Positions 34,915 through 45,699 of a stretch of 64,000 bases of DNA are shown here, piece by piece. A model generated the notes under the pieces. It made no database searches. It worked only from the letters and a program-made list of their open reading frames with translations, and was not told where the DNA came from. The stretch's first letter is position 1. Every line of letters starts with the position of its first letter. Origin of the DNA: Boesenbergia rotunda (Eukaryota; Streptophyta; Magnoliopsida; Zingiberales; Zingiberaceae); contig JAGFNQ010007672.1 in the NCBI GenBank assembly GCA_024364735.1, positions 166,364-230,363 on the forward strand, read 5' to 3'. The position numbers were made by a program, and so were the translations under genes.

Positions 34915-36760
34915 AGCAAGCTGCCCATCAATAATCTCCACTCCATAATCTACTATCTCCTTCTGTAATGGTGGTGCCAACGATGATAAGGACATCAAGG
35001 TGGCACAGGTTTTTCTACTCAGTGCATCTGCTACTCTATTTGCCTTACCAGGGTGGGACAGAATCTCACAGTCATAGTCCTTCACTAACTCGAGCCACCT
35101 TCGTTGTCTCATATTGAGGTCTTTCTGAGTGAAGAAATATTTCAGACTCCGGTGATCTGTATAAATCTTACACTGCACTCCATATAAGTAATGCCTCCAT
35201 ATCTTTAGAGCAAAGACTACAGCTGCCAACTCCAGATCATGAGTGGGGTAATTCTTTTCATAATCCTTGAGTTGCCTGGAAGCATAAGCTATGACTTTGC
35301 CTTCTTGCATAAGTACGGCTCCAAGTCCTAGCTTTGATGCATCACTGTATATATCAAAGCTCTTATCACCTTCGGGTACTATAAGAATAGGAGCGCTTGT
35401 CAGTCTCTTCTTCAACTCAAGAAAACTCTGCTCACAGTCTTCAGTCCACTCATACTTCTTATTCTTTCTGGTAAGGGCTGTAAGTGGAGAAGCTATCTTT
35501 GAAAAGTCCTCTACAAACTTTCTGTAGTACCCTGCTAAACCCAGAAAACTTCTGATCTCACTAGCATTCGTTGGTCGACTCCAGTTACTAACTGCTTCAA
35601 TCTTGGCTAGGTCTACCATAATGCCTTCTTTGGAAATGATGTGGCCTAGGAAGGTCACCTGGTCAAGCCAAAACTCACACTTTGAGATTTTGGCGTACAA
35701 CTCCTTCTGATGTAAGATTTGCAATACCATCTTCAGGTGTTCGTCATGTTCTTCCTGAGTCTTTGAATACACTAGAATATCATCAATAAAGACAATGACG
35801 AACTTGTCCAGAAAATCCTTGAACACTCTATTTATTAGATCCATAAACGTCACAGGGGCGTTTGTCACTCCAAAGGGCATGACCACAAACTCGTAGTGCC
35901 CATATCATGTACTAAAAGCAGTCCTTGGCACATCACTCTCCTTCACTTTGAGTTGATGGTAACCTGATCACAGATCTATTTTGGAGAACACCGTGGCTCC
36001 CTTCAACTGATCGAATAAATAATCTATCCTTGGAAAGGGGTATCTATTCTTGATGGTTACCTTATTCAAGACTCGATAATCTATGCACATTCTCATGGAT
36101 CCATCTTTCTTCTTGACGAACAACACAGGAGCTCCCCAAGGTGAATGACTAGGGCGGATGAAACCCTTGTCGAGCAGCTCTTGTAACTGTTCTTGCAGCT
36201 CTTTCAGCTCTGCTGGTGCCATGCGATAAGGTGCCTTTGAAATTGGGTTGGTTCCTGGAACCAACTCAATTTCAAATTCAATTTCTCGATTGGGAGGGAG
36301 TCCTGGTAACTCTGCAGGAAACACCTTCGGATAGTCACAGACTACCCTCACTTCCTCTTTCTTTAATCCTTCTCTTTGACTTGCATCTACTATATGAGCT
36401 AGAAAACCAGAACACCCCTTCTCTAACATTCTCTGAGCTTGTAAGGTAGATAAGAACCTTTTTGTCTTTCTCTTTGGGTCTCCAATAAACTCGAATGGAG
36501 GTTCTGCTTCTGGTGTGAACTTGACTTTTCTCTTGCGGCAGTCTATAGAAGCATTATACTTACTCAAGAAGTCCATCCCTAAAATGACATCGTAATCCTT
36601 CATCTCAAGGACTGCCAAGTCACTGTAGAGCTCTCGGTTGGAAATCCAGATTGGTACTGCCCTCAGCCTCTCAGTAGAGGCCATTACTTCCCCCGACGGT
36701 AAAGTTGTTAAGAACTTCATCGTTCAATATTTCTGGTGGCCTTTATACTGTTTAAGTAGT
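34870..36760 (-). pseudogene. Gypsy-B pol: partial protease, RT, RNase H
   Basis: The text begins in the C-terminal half of the aspartic protease (DYDVILGMDFLSKYNASIDC). The active site DSG and the preceding gag zinc knuckle are absent: gag text EHYLNSIKATRN is followed almost directly by MKFLTTLPSGEVMA. RT follows with SPWGAPVLFVKKKDGSMRMC, KNRYPFPRIDYLFDQLKG, VMPFGVTNAP and FIDDILVYSK. RNase H follows with FDIYSDASKLGLGAVLMQ, YTDHRSLKYFFTQKDLNMRQ and HPGKANRVADALSRK. Two TGA stops interrupt RT, near 35966 (CGA in Gypsy-E) and 35907 (AGA in Gypsy-E). The frame ends at the junction after LTLESTLLEEPQ. No product could work. Confidence 0.92.
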
Positions 36761-37490
36761 GCTCGGTGATCAAAGCACTACTTATCAGTTCTTCGGAGGT
36801 TTGCGGCCTCTTAACAACGCTAGCCCCATTTAACGCTATCTCAGGCCTTAACATCTTGAGCATTAGCCTGACTATCTCTTTTCTGTGTTAACTAGCTCTG
36901 GGCACAGACGAGCTAACCGATTAAACTTCTTCACTGCTTCATCCATGGATAAGTCTCCTTGTCTGAACTCCGTGAATTCGTCGTAATGCTTGTTGGTTAC
37001 TCGCATGTGAAAATATTCTTCGAAGAACTCAGTCTCGAAGTCGACCCATGTCATCTAGCTGATATTTCTCTTGGCCTTAACTTTCTCCCACCACATCCTA
37101 GCATCTCCCGTAAGTCAGAAAGATGCACACTTTATCTTTTCTACCTCAGGCCAGTCTAGTAGCTTTACTATGCTTTCCCAAGTTTTGAACCATGCTTGAG
37201 CATCCCATGGTTCATTTGTGCTTGAGAAGTTCCATGACTTTAGTTTCTGCCACTGGATAAGGTATGCTTCTTGCCTTACCCCCCTTGCCGGGACTACTGA
37301 TGTAACTGATGGATCTTCGGTCACAACTGGTGTCGTAACATTAGACACTGGTGGGGTAACAGGAGTGGCCAGCTGATTAGCCATCATTGTGGCGATAACT
37401 TGTTGTTGCTCTGCTACTTGCCTCTGCAACTGAGCCACCACCTCTAAGAGATTTGATGGTGGTACTGACTCTGTTGCCTCTTACCCTCTA
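36761..37490 (-). pseudogene. Gypsy-B gag, decayed
   Basis: An open stretch (37115-37441) begins with a predicted coiled coil VAQLQRQVAEQQQVIATMM, then Thr/Pro-rich text and a retrotransposon gag start (SSTNEPWDAQAWFKTWESI). After a stop at about 37112 it continues with MTWVDFETEFFEEYFHMRV and FRQGDLSMDEAVKKFNRLA, typical of Tekay/Del gag. Another stop follows at about 36872. The zinc knuckle expected next is gone. Confidence 0.85.
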
Positions 37491-37747
37491 GGAGCTTACT
37501 CCTCGCTTTTGGGCCTTTCTAGGACGTCCTCAAATGTATAACTTAACACTTAACGATAATATTCCCAAACTTGCTTTAGGATACAACAAAACCTTAGTCT
37601 TGGTTGTTATCTCATTTCTTAGTCCTAGAACTCGTTCTAGGGCTTAGTAAGACCTTGGTCTTACTCAGAATTTTTATTGAGCACCTTGCGTGCTATAATC
37701 CCAAAACTTGCTTTTGGGCAAATCAAGACCTTGGTCTTGCTATACTA
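37491..37747 (-). other. Gypsy-B leader, part 1
   Basis: Non-coding. It holds repeated AAGACCTTGGTCTT inverted repeats (about 37651 and 37728) and the motif GAGCACCTTGCGTGCT (about 37679). A near match (GAGCACCTTGTGTGC) lies inside the B LTR at about 42813, and a match lies inside the E LTR at about 60144. So leader and LTR share sequence modules. A1 is inserted at 37747. Confidence 0.6.
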
Positions 37748-38070
37748 TGTAACGACCCGGAAAATTCTCTTAATATTTTTTTAAAATATTGAGCATGTCT
37801 AAATAATTTTCCGAGGGACCTAGAAATATTAATACAAAATGTGGCCTAGAAATCCATGTTTTTTCATTTAAATTGAGAAAACTAAGTACTAATGGGCCTT
37901 ATATGGGCTTTTTAGTACCATAATTATTGGAGAATTTTAGGTAAAAATTAATATAAATATAAAGGGGTTTTAATGAGAAATATTAACATAATTATGGGAG
38001 AATTCTTAGAGGATTTTCGGAATTTTGGGAAAAATCATAGAAAATAAAAGGAAAAAATAAAATAAAAATA

Positions 38071-38142
38071 AGGTGCATGGACCAAGGATTGAACCTTGGA
38101 CCTCTTGTACAACCATGTATGCTCTAACCAACTCACCTAGCA
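38071..38142 (-). other. Antisense tRNA-like module in solo LTR A1
   Basis: On the minus strand TAGGTGAGTTGG (box A-like, from 38139) is followed 45 nt later by GTTCAATCC (38094-38086), a full match to the box B consensus GWTCRANNC. The T-arm-like stem CCAAGG/CCTTGG is perfect. An AGGTCC segment sits where tRNAs have a variable loop. No clean acceptor stem. Confidence 0.6.
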
Positions 38143-39219
38143 AGGGAATGTTATGAGGGAATGAAGTGGAAATTAGTTAAGGCTTAGAAGAAGATGAAGG
38201 GTCATGAAGAGACTCTTCATTTACCTCCTTAATGGGTTATAAAGAGGGGGGTTTGGGAGTTACCTTCTTCCTTCCATCAATTGCATTTCCTCTCCTCCTC
38301 CCTCCTCATTCTAGCCGAACACCACAAGGGTGGTTCTCCCTTGGAAAAGCTCCACACCAAGATCTAAAGGTTTTCCAAGGATATAAGGGCAAGGGGGTTC
38401 AAGTGTCCAAAGGATTTACAATTTTCTTCTCTTTTAAGGTTTAAAAATCAAGATCAACCAAGGTAAGACTCCCTCACCTGTGGTATAATAGTTCCTTATG
38501 TTTTTAGCATGATATATTGGTTGGTTTTTTTGGGATTTGATGTTGAAAGAAAGAAAACCAAGAACCCTAGTCCTATGGGTTTCGGCCACTAGGATTTTAG
38601 GGTCCATGATGATGCTAAAAATCTTCCTAATGTTGTCTAATGTACTCTCATGATGTTTAGAGATTAAATATAATTTTTGAGAATTTTTGGGGTACCCTAG
38701 GATCCCCTAAGGTTTCAGCCAACTTCAAGAACCCATGGGTAGGGTTGGTCTAAAACTTCAAGTATGTGTTTTATGTATTCTCATGATATAAGGGAGATGG
38801 AGGATGATTATGTGAATTTTCACATGGCCTAGAGACCCTATAAGTTTCGGCCAAGATTGCTAATAGGGTAAAAAGTTAGGACTTATTTCAAGTAAGGGCC
38901 CCAATGGCCCTATGGTAAGGTATGGTTGGTGTTTAATGATTTATCGGGGATTTTAATAGAATTTTTCCATGCCCCCATGGCCTTACATGTTTCGGCCAGC
39001 CCTAGGAAGGAGGGCTAAAGGTTAGGGTTAACCCTAATCATGGGCCCCAATGACTTCTTATGGTCTCATAGATGATGTATGGTTGTTCCTTTACCTTATG
39101 CTATCTTACATGTTTATGGAATTGATGGAACTCCTCCCTATAGGTTTCGGCCAAGCCATGTATCTAGGGTTTGGGGTGGAGTTAAGGTTCAAAGAATGAT
39201 GGTTTATGCTTATCATGAA

Positions 39220-39248
39220 GTATATATATATATATATATATATATATA
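39220..39248. repeat. (AT)n microsatellite in A1
   Basis: About 14 TA units. The matching place in A2 (near 47350) has only GTATACTTTATAATG, so the tract expanded in A1 alone. Confidence 0.95.
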
Positions 39249-39497
39249 GGTCCAAGCATGTGGTAGAACTCATGTTACCTATAACCCTAACTTTAAGCAC
39301 CATGTTTTATGTTGTATGTTATGATTTGGATGCCATGCCTAATAGAGTTTATTATGAATGTCTTATGTTTATGCCATGCACTTGGATAGTAGGTAGCATG
39401 TTATGGAAGTCCTACCTATGTAGGCTTAGGTTATGTAGAGAACCATGCTATGTTATATGCTCATGTTATGTTAAGAACCATGCTATGTTATTGGGTA

Positions 39498-39690
39498 TGT
39501 TCATGATATGAATGATACCATGATAAGTATGTTAGGTTTATGTTCACGATAAGAATGATGCCATGATAGGTATGTTATGTTTATGTTCATGATAAGAACG
39601 ATGCCATGATAAGTATGTTATGTTTATGTTCATGATAAGAACGATGCCATGATAAGTATGTTATGTTTATGTTATGATAAGAATGATATG
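39498..39690. repeat. 43-bp minisatellite in A1
   Basis: Units beginning TGTTCAYGAT start at 39498, 39541, 39584 and 39627, followed by a partial. A2 carries the same unit in the opposite strand with about six copies (47041-47285). Confidence 0.9.
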
Positions 39691-41120
39691 ATGCATGCCA
39701 TGTTTATGAAAGAAGATGCATACCATGTTTATGAATGAAGATAATGCTCATGCCTTCCAGGCATCATGATGCCATGCAATAAGTATGAACGATGAAAGGA
39801 CAAGCATGTGTTAAGTCATGCTTTATGTAACATGGTTATGCTATGAATATCTTATGAATGATGAAACATGTAAAATATTTTACTTTATGAATGAGCTTGT
39901 ACTGGACCGAAGTATGGGTCCAAGGGATGGGCACCTTAAGAACGCCCCGGTTATGGACTACCGACTATGCTGTCCACGGTTCTGGCACTACCGGAGATGT
40001 GCAACAGGGATGGGCTCCTTAAGAACGCCTCGGTTCGGGGACTACCGACTATGCTGTCCCTACCCTAGTAGGTCGCGGCTCGCTACCTCGGACTTGCTAG
40101 GGATGCGCGCTATGATGTATGTATGTGGTACAAGCCGGGGACCCCAATGATATAATGATTATGTTTAAACATTTAAAAGTATGTTTTAAAAGTTAAACAT
40201 CCTTATGTATATGCATTCCACTCATGCATTCATTAATGTTATGCATTATGCTATGCTGATAAGATTTTTATGCTTACGCTTCATGTTAAGAAATATGCAT
40301 GAGAGTAAATGATCTATGTCATGATTATGTTAAGAGGATGCTCATATGCTATGATAGGAAGTATGCCTATGTTTATGCCATACAGGTTGGTTTACACCTT
40401 ATAGACATGTTTATACCATGTATTATGCCATGCTAGGAATGTTTATTATGTTATGTATATACCATGTATTATGCCATACTAGGAATGTTTATTATGTTTA
40501 TGTTTATGCCATGTAGCATGCCATGCTTAGAATGTTTACTATGTTTACGTTTATGCCATGTCTCATGCCATGATAGGAATGTTCACTTATGTTTATGTTC
40601 ATGTCATGTCAAGTATATGATAAGTGATTCAAGTTGTTATGTTCTAAGTAGAGCACCAAGAATGTTAATGTTTCATGTGTTCATTATGAAATGACGAATG
40701 GTTTTATGAGTAGGAAAGAGTCTTACTAAGCATGTGTGCTTGCTTATAGTCTTATTTTCTTATACCGCAGATCATTCAAGGGGACAATGAGGAAGCAGCA
40801 GGAGGGCAAGAACGCATGTGTGTGGTAGTGACTTGGCCCAGGAAATCATATGTTTATCGGTTATGCTAGAACTTTACTTTGGTCACTTATAAGCTTGAAT
40901 GCTTGAATAATGACTTATGGAACTCTATGATGTGATGTTAAGTATGACATGATATGATGTTTAAGTAAGAAGTCAATATGCCGAGTTTCCATGTCATTAT
41001 GTTAAGAATGGTAGTAGGGCATGTACGAGTAAAGTTAAAGTTATTCCGCTGCCTTATGATGTCTACATGCCCTAAGCATGTTAACGTAACGCCGCTTATG
41101 GAAAAAAAGCGGGCATTACA

Positions 41121-41409
41121 TACTAAGATCACAACATGAAGGACGTCCTCTTGGTATTCTCTTACTCTATAGTGTAAAGAAAATAAAAGCTCATTATCTC
41201 TTACTAACTTACTTCATTATCTCCATGCACATATTAGCATATAATAAAACTAACATACTTCCTTATCATCATGCACTTACTGATACTAGCAGTCAATAAT
41301 GAAAAGCATACAAAACTACAACATATGAACTTCTTACTTGGCAGGCGGCAGGATTGATGCTTGATGTCAGTGTGGTGGAAGGGTGGAACCTTTTGCTCTG
41401 ATACCACTC
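41121..41409 (-). promoter_or_regulatory. Gypsy-B leader part 2 and primer-binding site
   Basis: After the A1 target duplication the B leader continues. Its right end reads TGGTATCAGAGCAAAAGG on the minus strand (about 41389-41406), complementary to initiator tRNA-Met. It is separated from the 5' LTR by three bases. The rest is AT-rich and non-coding. Confidence 0.88.
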
Positions 41410-41566
41410 TGTGACGACCCACCTTAACTTCTCTACCTTAAAGCGGACGTCACTTTTACTTAACCTTAACTTTACCTTATTCTTAGCCTTAGGTTACAAC
41501 TACTTGACTTCCCTTAACTTGCTCTGATTTTTTTTTCTTTTAAAAAAAAACTTTTATTTTATTTGC

Positions 41567-41634
41567 TTTGCAAGGATTTGACCCCTAGACCTTTTAGTTG
41601 TAAAACTAAAGCACTAACCATCTGCCCTACAACA
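41567..41634 (-). other. Second tRNA-like module, sense strand of the B LTR
   Basis: On the minus strand TAGGGCAGATGG (box A-like) is followed 46 nt later by GGTCAAATC (box B-like, one mismatch). Between them TTTAGT and ACTAAA can close a 6-bp stem around TTTACA, placed like an anticodon arm. It lies near the 3' end of the LTR and in the LTR direction, unlike the other modules. Confidence 0.5.
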
Positions 41635-41652
41635 CTTTCTTTTCAATGGTAC

Positions 41653-41742
41653 CAGTCGACTGATAGATAGTCAGTCGACTGGTGCATCGAACAGAAGGTT
41701 CTGTTCGATATCGCAGTCGACTGGTTCTGAACCAGTCGACTG
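41653..41742. promoter_or_regulatory. Four CAGTCGACTG palindromes in the B LTR
   Basis: Perfect copies start at 41653, 41672, 41714 and 41733; both pairs are spaced 19 bp. The third and fourth are arms of a larger inverted repeat through GGTTCTGAACC. Position is about 240-330 bp from the LTR 3' end. Confidence 0.75.
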
Positions 41743-43383
41743 GCACACTTGAAAAACTTGCATTTCAGATCTGAAAACCATTTCCAAAGATCCACAAATC
41801 ATATACTTTCAAGACATACAATGAAACAACTCCAAATCTAAACTCCATACTAGTTTTATAAGCATCTTAACAACTCAAAACGAATCCAATAACTTGAAAT
41901 TAGGATTTCTACGAAATTTAACAAACTTATCAAAACACATGCAATCTCTACTAACTTTGTACCCAACTTTGACTCCATGTAAAATTTAAATAAGGTGATC
42001 ACATCCTACCAATCCAAAACATCAACCATGAGTTTCTATAATCAAAATGCCTCTAAGACTTATCCCAAAGATCTCTTCCATGGTTCCGCCGCCACTGAAC
42101 ATCAATGCAAGTCCCGTTCGCCTCCATAGCTTATGCTTTTTCTTTACCTTTATCTGCAATAGAAGGAAATGCAACTAATAAGCGAATTGCTTAGTAAGTA
42201 AATCCTAACTCACAAATCCATACGATAAATGATAAACATGCTCTTTTCAAAGAATGCTTGCTTCAAAATACATACACTTGGAAATATTTGCACATGGGAA
42301 CTTTCATACACTTATCATGCTCAATCATGCTTGAAAACATTTACTAGCATCACAACACTTGCAAACTTAACATGCTCATGATTTCTTTTGAAACTTACTA
42401 ATGATACATTTCCATACTTTAAAACACTATCTTCTTTGCTCTTTCTCTTTAACATGCTTATAACATAACCATGTCAACATACATAACCAAAAACATGCAC
42501 TCAAGGAAATTGAAACACTTATATATACTCATATACTTCAAAATAATAATCAACATTCTCAGGCCTTGACACTGTACCATGGTATCAATGTACCAATGCG
42601 CGCATCCCTAATAGGTTTCGGGGTAGCTAGCCACCGCACCCAATTAGAGCTTCTTTCTAACTTTCTATGGGCCTCTCTTTTGCCCGGTACATGTCACTTT
42701 ACAAAAGTAAAATACTTTCTTACTCATAAAGCTTATAATTATCAAGCTATCTTTCTTTTTGCATAACTTTTTGCACTACAAAACTTTACCTTTCTTACTT
42801 GGAACTTTCATCGAGCACCTTGTGTGCCCTTAACCCAAAACTCATTTTTGGGACTTTTCAAGAACTTGGTCTTATCATGCTTAGGTCACACATACAAACC
42901 TATTCAAATTCAAGTTCTATGATAAAAACATGTATTCTTTAGAAACTTAAATCACACAATAAAACAACATTCCCAAAGCATGCGCTTAGATCACAAAATC
43001 ATGGTTCTACAACGAGAAACTACATACGAAACTACTTCTATTGCAGGTGAGTGATTTACTTACCCTTTGTTTGAAGAAAACTCACTAAGTATATAGAAAA
43101 CCCTAGCGTAGGACTCCTTTTCTCTTCCTTGCAAGAAACTTCACTCCTTGGCCCTAGGGAAGGAACCCTAGGTTCTCTACTCAAGAGGAAGAAGGAGGAG
43201 GAGGAAGAAAATCCTTGCTTTCTCCCAGTTTTCGCAGCCCCTCTTGCTCCCTGTTTGCGCCGACCCTAATCACCCAAAGAGGGGATTAATCGCAACTTAA
43301 GTGGAAGTTGAAACACCTCCTCATGAAATGGGCTTACTCAACTATAACATTAATTCGCTTCATTCTTTTCTGTGCTTGATACC

Positions 43384-43457
43384 CTTGCCCTGCTGGTTAC
43401 CCCAACTCACTTAAGGCTTTGCTTTGCCCTGTGGTCGCGGGATCAAACCCTGCCCGA
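43384..43457 (+). other. Antisense tRNA-like module in the Gypsy-B LTR
   Basis: This is aligned with the E module (GATACCCT.GCCC.GCTGGT, then GTGGTCGCGGG). Box B-like GATCAAACC at 43441 fits the consensus fully. Box A-like TTGCCCTGCTG at 43385 is weaker, and the spacing is 56 nt, about 11 longer than in the others. It is antisense to the LTR. Confidence 0.45.
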
Positions 43458-43549
43458 CCCCCTTTTATTTTTCTTTTTATTTTAATTCAAAAAAATGCTA
43501 GAAAATTCAGAAAACTCCTAATAATTCATGAAAATTATTGGGTGTTACA

Positions 43550-44660
43550 TGGGACACATGCTCCTCTTCTTCCTCCGAGGATGATGGATCATCCCAAGTC
43601 GCCTTGAGATTGGTGGCACTCTTCTCCTTTACCTTTGATCTCTTCTTGTCACCTCTTTTCTTCTCTTCCTTCTTTTCTTTCTTCTCTTTAGTTGAGGGCA
43701 CTCATTCTTCATGTGTCCCTCTTGGTGGCAGTTGTACCAGATGATGTCTTTTGCTTTGCCCTTACTCTTGGATCTTTTCCTAGCATAAGATTTGTTAGAA
43801 AAACTTTTGAAAGCCCTACGCATTTTTCTTTCCATGAAGGCCTCTTGGTCGCTATCCATAGAGGCACTGGACTCCTCCGAGTCGGATGATGAGGAGTAGA
43901 TCACCTTCTTCTTCTCTTTCTTCTTTTTCTTCTCCTTTTCTGCAACAAAAGCTACACCTTTCTCTTTGGAAGAAACATTAGCTTGCTCATGTAGTTCAAA
44001 TTCGCAAAATAGATCGTCTAACTTAACTATAGATAAATCCCTTGATACTTTGTAGGCATCAACCATTGATGCCCACAATGTTATTCTCGGGAAGGATTGT
44101 AGAATGTACCTTACGAGATCCCGGTTTTCAACTTTCTCCCCAATCACATGCAGTTCATTGATAATCTCCTTTACCCTTCCATGCAATTGGCTAACCGTCT
44201 CGTTAGTCTTCATGGATAGAGATTAGAGTTGGGCAACTAGTATATCCTTCTTTGCCCTTCTTGACTCGTTGGACCCTTCATTGAGTTCAACGTATTTCTC
44301 CCATAATTCTTTGGCGCTCTTGAATGGACTCACCTTGTTGAGTTGTTCCTTTGAAAGCCCGCATTGAAGCGTGGTGGTGGCCTTCGTGTTGGCTTGCGCC
44401 TTCTTCATGACTTCTTTCGTCCATGTTCTCATAGGAAGTGGCTCTCCTCTTTCATCGATGGGTGCATCAAATCCATCTGCAACACTTATCCAGTTTTCAA
44501 TATCATTCATCAAGTAGTATTGCATTCTACCTTTCCAGTAGGCGAAGTCGTTCCTGTCGAAGAATGGAGGTCTTGCAGTGCTGTAACCCTCTTGAAATGT
44601 CATTTTCTTTACTCCGATCGACGGTGAGTTCTCCCAAAGCGAACCTTGCTCTGATACCAA
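43550..44660 (-). pseudogene. Copia-C gag fragment
   Basis: SIRE-type gag related to D1 and D2 (MTFQEGYSTARPPFFDRNDF, then AKELWEKYVELNEGSNESR). An in-frame TAA interrupts it at about 44222. The text continues with VENRDLVRYILQSFPRITLW, a lysine-rich run, a Ser/Glu-rich run, and a zinc-knuckle relic WYNCHQEGHMKNEC, in which the first cysteine of CX2CX4HX4C is tyrosine. A frameshift near 43690 leads into KATWDDPSSSEEEEEHVSHV, where Gypsy-B cuts it at 43549. The first in-frame ATG in D1 terms corresponds to MTFQEGYS; the frame extends slightly upstream toward the LTR. Confidence 0.9.
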
Positions 44661-44661
44661 T

Positions 44662-45595
44662 TGTAAGATTGCTTGCGTTGCTAGAGGGGGGGGGTGAATA
44701 ACACTTTTTCTCGATTTTTTCTACAAAGATGTTAGCGCAATACAAACAAAAATATATGAAAACAAAAGAACAATGCTAACTCAGAGTATTTTTACTTGGT
44801 ATCCACCCGAACGGGTGACTAATCTAAGGATCCACGCGGTTGCACACTCTCCACTATGAAACCCTCCTTTAAAGGTGGAGAAACCTTTACAAAGAATGTC
44901 TTCTTCCTCTTTACAAGTTGCGATGAAGAACGAGAGGAAGATCTGATCAAACGGGGCACGAGCAGCACTTCAGTACAGTAAAAAACCATACCGTTCACGT
45001 GCGAAAAAGTCCTCTTTTTATAAGAGAACAGGACAACTTCGCAAGCTGTCTAGCCCCGCACCAGTCGACTGCCAAAAGGGCAGTCGACTGGTCTAGCTTT
45101 AAATGCTAGCCAACGACTAGTTTTTGGGGTTGACCAGTCGACTACTCCTAGGGCAGTCGACTGGTCCGAGGCTGAAAACTCTCTGTGAGTTTTGGCAGTC
45201 GACTGGCTTCCTACCAGTCGACTGCTCAGCCTCTACTGTCAATTACATTCACTCCGAACACTCTCCTTCACGTATGCCTTCAGGTGCACTCCCTTGGCTC
45301 GCCCCTTGAAGTCATCTTCCTCTGGCTATCGTCCCTCGGATGCGCACACAAGCCTTCCCTTGGCTTGCCTCCATGCCACCCTTCACGTGTGCCCTTGAAG
45401 TCCACTTCCCGGCTTGCCCTTGGAGTCCTCCTCCCTCGGCTCTCGTCCCTCGGATATGTTCTGCATGTGATTCTCCATGTCCTGCAAACTCAATCACACA
45501 TATCAAATATAACATAACACCCTAACCTTAAACTTATTGGCACACACATCAAAACCATGATCTTCCCGATCATTCTTGGGCCGATTGCCTCAACA
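44662..45595 (-). mobile_element. Copia-C 5' LTR
   Basis: 934 bp, starting TGTTGAGGCAATCGG (minus, from 45595) and ending CAATCTTACA at 44662. It is followed by the primer-binding site TGGTATCAGAGC (minus, about 44647-44658). TATA-like CTTATAAAAAGAGG lies at 45011-45022, and the CAGTCGACTG cluster (45062-45224) lies directly upstream of it. The right flank TTAGT completes the target duplication. Confidence 0.92.
45062..45224. promoter_or_regulatory. CAGTCGACTG palindrome cluster upstream of the C TATA box
   Basis: Perfect palindromes start at 45062, 45081, 45154, 45196 and 45215, with a near match CAGTCGACTA at 45135. Pairs are repeatedly spaced 19 bp. The corresponding cluster in the 3' LTR is at 12771, 12790, 12843 and 24790. 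Confidence 0.8.
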
Positions 45596-45600
45596 TTAGT

Positions 45601-45699
45601 GCCCAGCTTCACTCACCAGGTCTTAGTGCCCAATTCTTAGAACCAGGACTTAGTCCCTAGGTTAACTAGGACTTTGGTTCATTTTGTTACTCCTCTCTT
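45601..45699 (-). mobile_element. Copia-O LTR, part 2
   Basis: This continues the CAGGACTTAGTGCC-type text seen before 12368 (CTTCACTCACCAGGTCTTAGTG). It ends at the CTCTT where solo LTR A2 is inserted. Confidence 0.8.

Larger units (their letters stand above)
37748..41120 (+). mobile_element. Solo Gypsy LTR A1
   Basis: This 3373-bp segment begins TGTAACGACCCGG and ends GCGGGCATTACA. It is flanked by TACTA on both sides (37743-37747, 41121-41125). It matches the inverted solo LTR A2 (45700-49217). Landmarks are a tRNA-like module at 38071-38142, a TATA-like TTATAAAGAGG at about 38228, an (AT)n microsatellite at 39220-39248 and a 43-bp minisatellite at 39498-39690. No internal sequence is present, so it arose by LTR-LTR recombination. 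No coding frame of note. Confidence 0.93.
34844..43549 (-). mobile_element. Gypsy-B, Tekay/Del-like element, 3' half deleted
   Basis: On the minus strand: 5' LTR 41410-43549 (2140 bp, TGTAACACCC...GTCGTCACA), primer-binding site TGGTATCAGAGC three bases inside, leader with a solo LTR (A1) inserted, gag, part of protease, RT and RNase H. Integrase and 3' LTR are missing, because the sequence ends inside the region after RNase H where it meets the D1 LTR. It was inserted into the Copia-C gag; the right flank at 43550 is C gag text, and the left flank was lost in the deletion. Confidence 0.88.
41410..43549 (-). mobile_element. Gypsy-B 5' LTR
   Basis: 2140 bp with TG/CA ends (TGTGACGACCC in plus view, GTGTTACA at 43549). 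It shares organisation with the E and A LTRs: a TGTAACRCCC-type start, a tRNA-like module near the start (43384-43457, plus), a block reading GGTTTCGGGGTAGCTAGCCACC in plus view (about 42614), a GAGCACCTTG motif, and CGACCC at the end. It also holds four CAGTCGACTG palindromes (41653-41742) and a second tRNA-like module (41567-41634). Confidence 0.9.
12369..45595 (-). mobile_element. Copia-C, SIRE-like element, nested and partly deleted
   Basis: This insertion into an LTR of Copia-O is flanked by TTAGT at 12364-12368 and 45596-45600. The minus orientation is set by the primer-binding site TGGTATCAGAGC next to the right LTR and by the gag frame. What remains of C is its 3' LTR in two pieces (12369-12852 and 24721-25172), the region before it (25173-25800), a gag fragment (43550-44660) and the 5' LTR (44662-45595). 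Protease, integrase and reverse transcriptase are absent. Insertions of F, D1 and Gypsy-B occupy the rest. The left terminus reads AGTAAG where TGTAAG is expected. Confidence 0.88.

Noticed and set aside
37748..41120. Possible host gene between Gypsy-B segments
   Set aside because: Matching TACTA flanks, TG/CA ends and the match to 45700-49217 show a solo LTR; Met/Cys-rich frames come from ATG-rich repeats.
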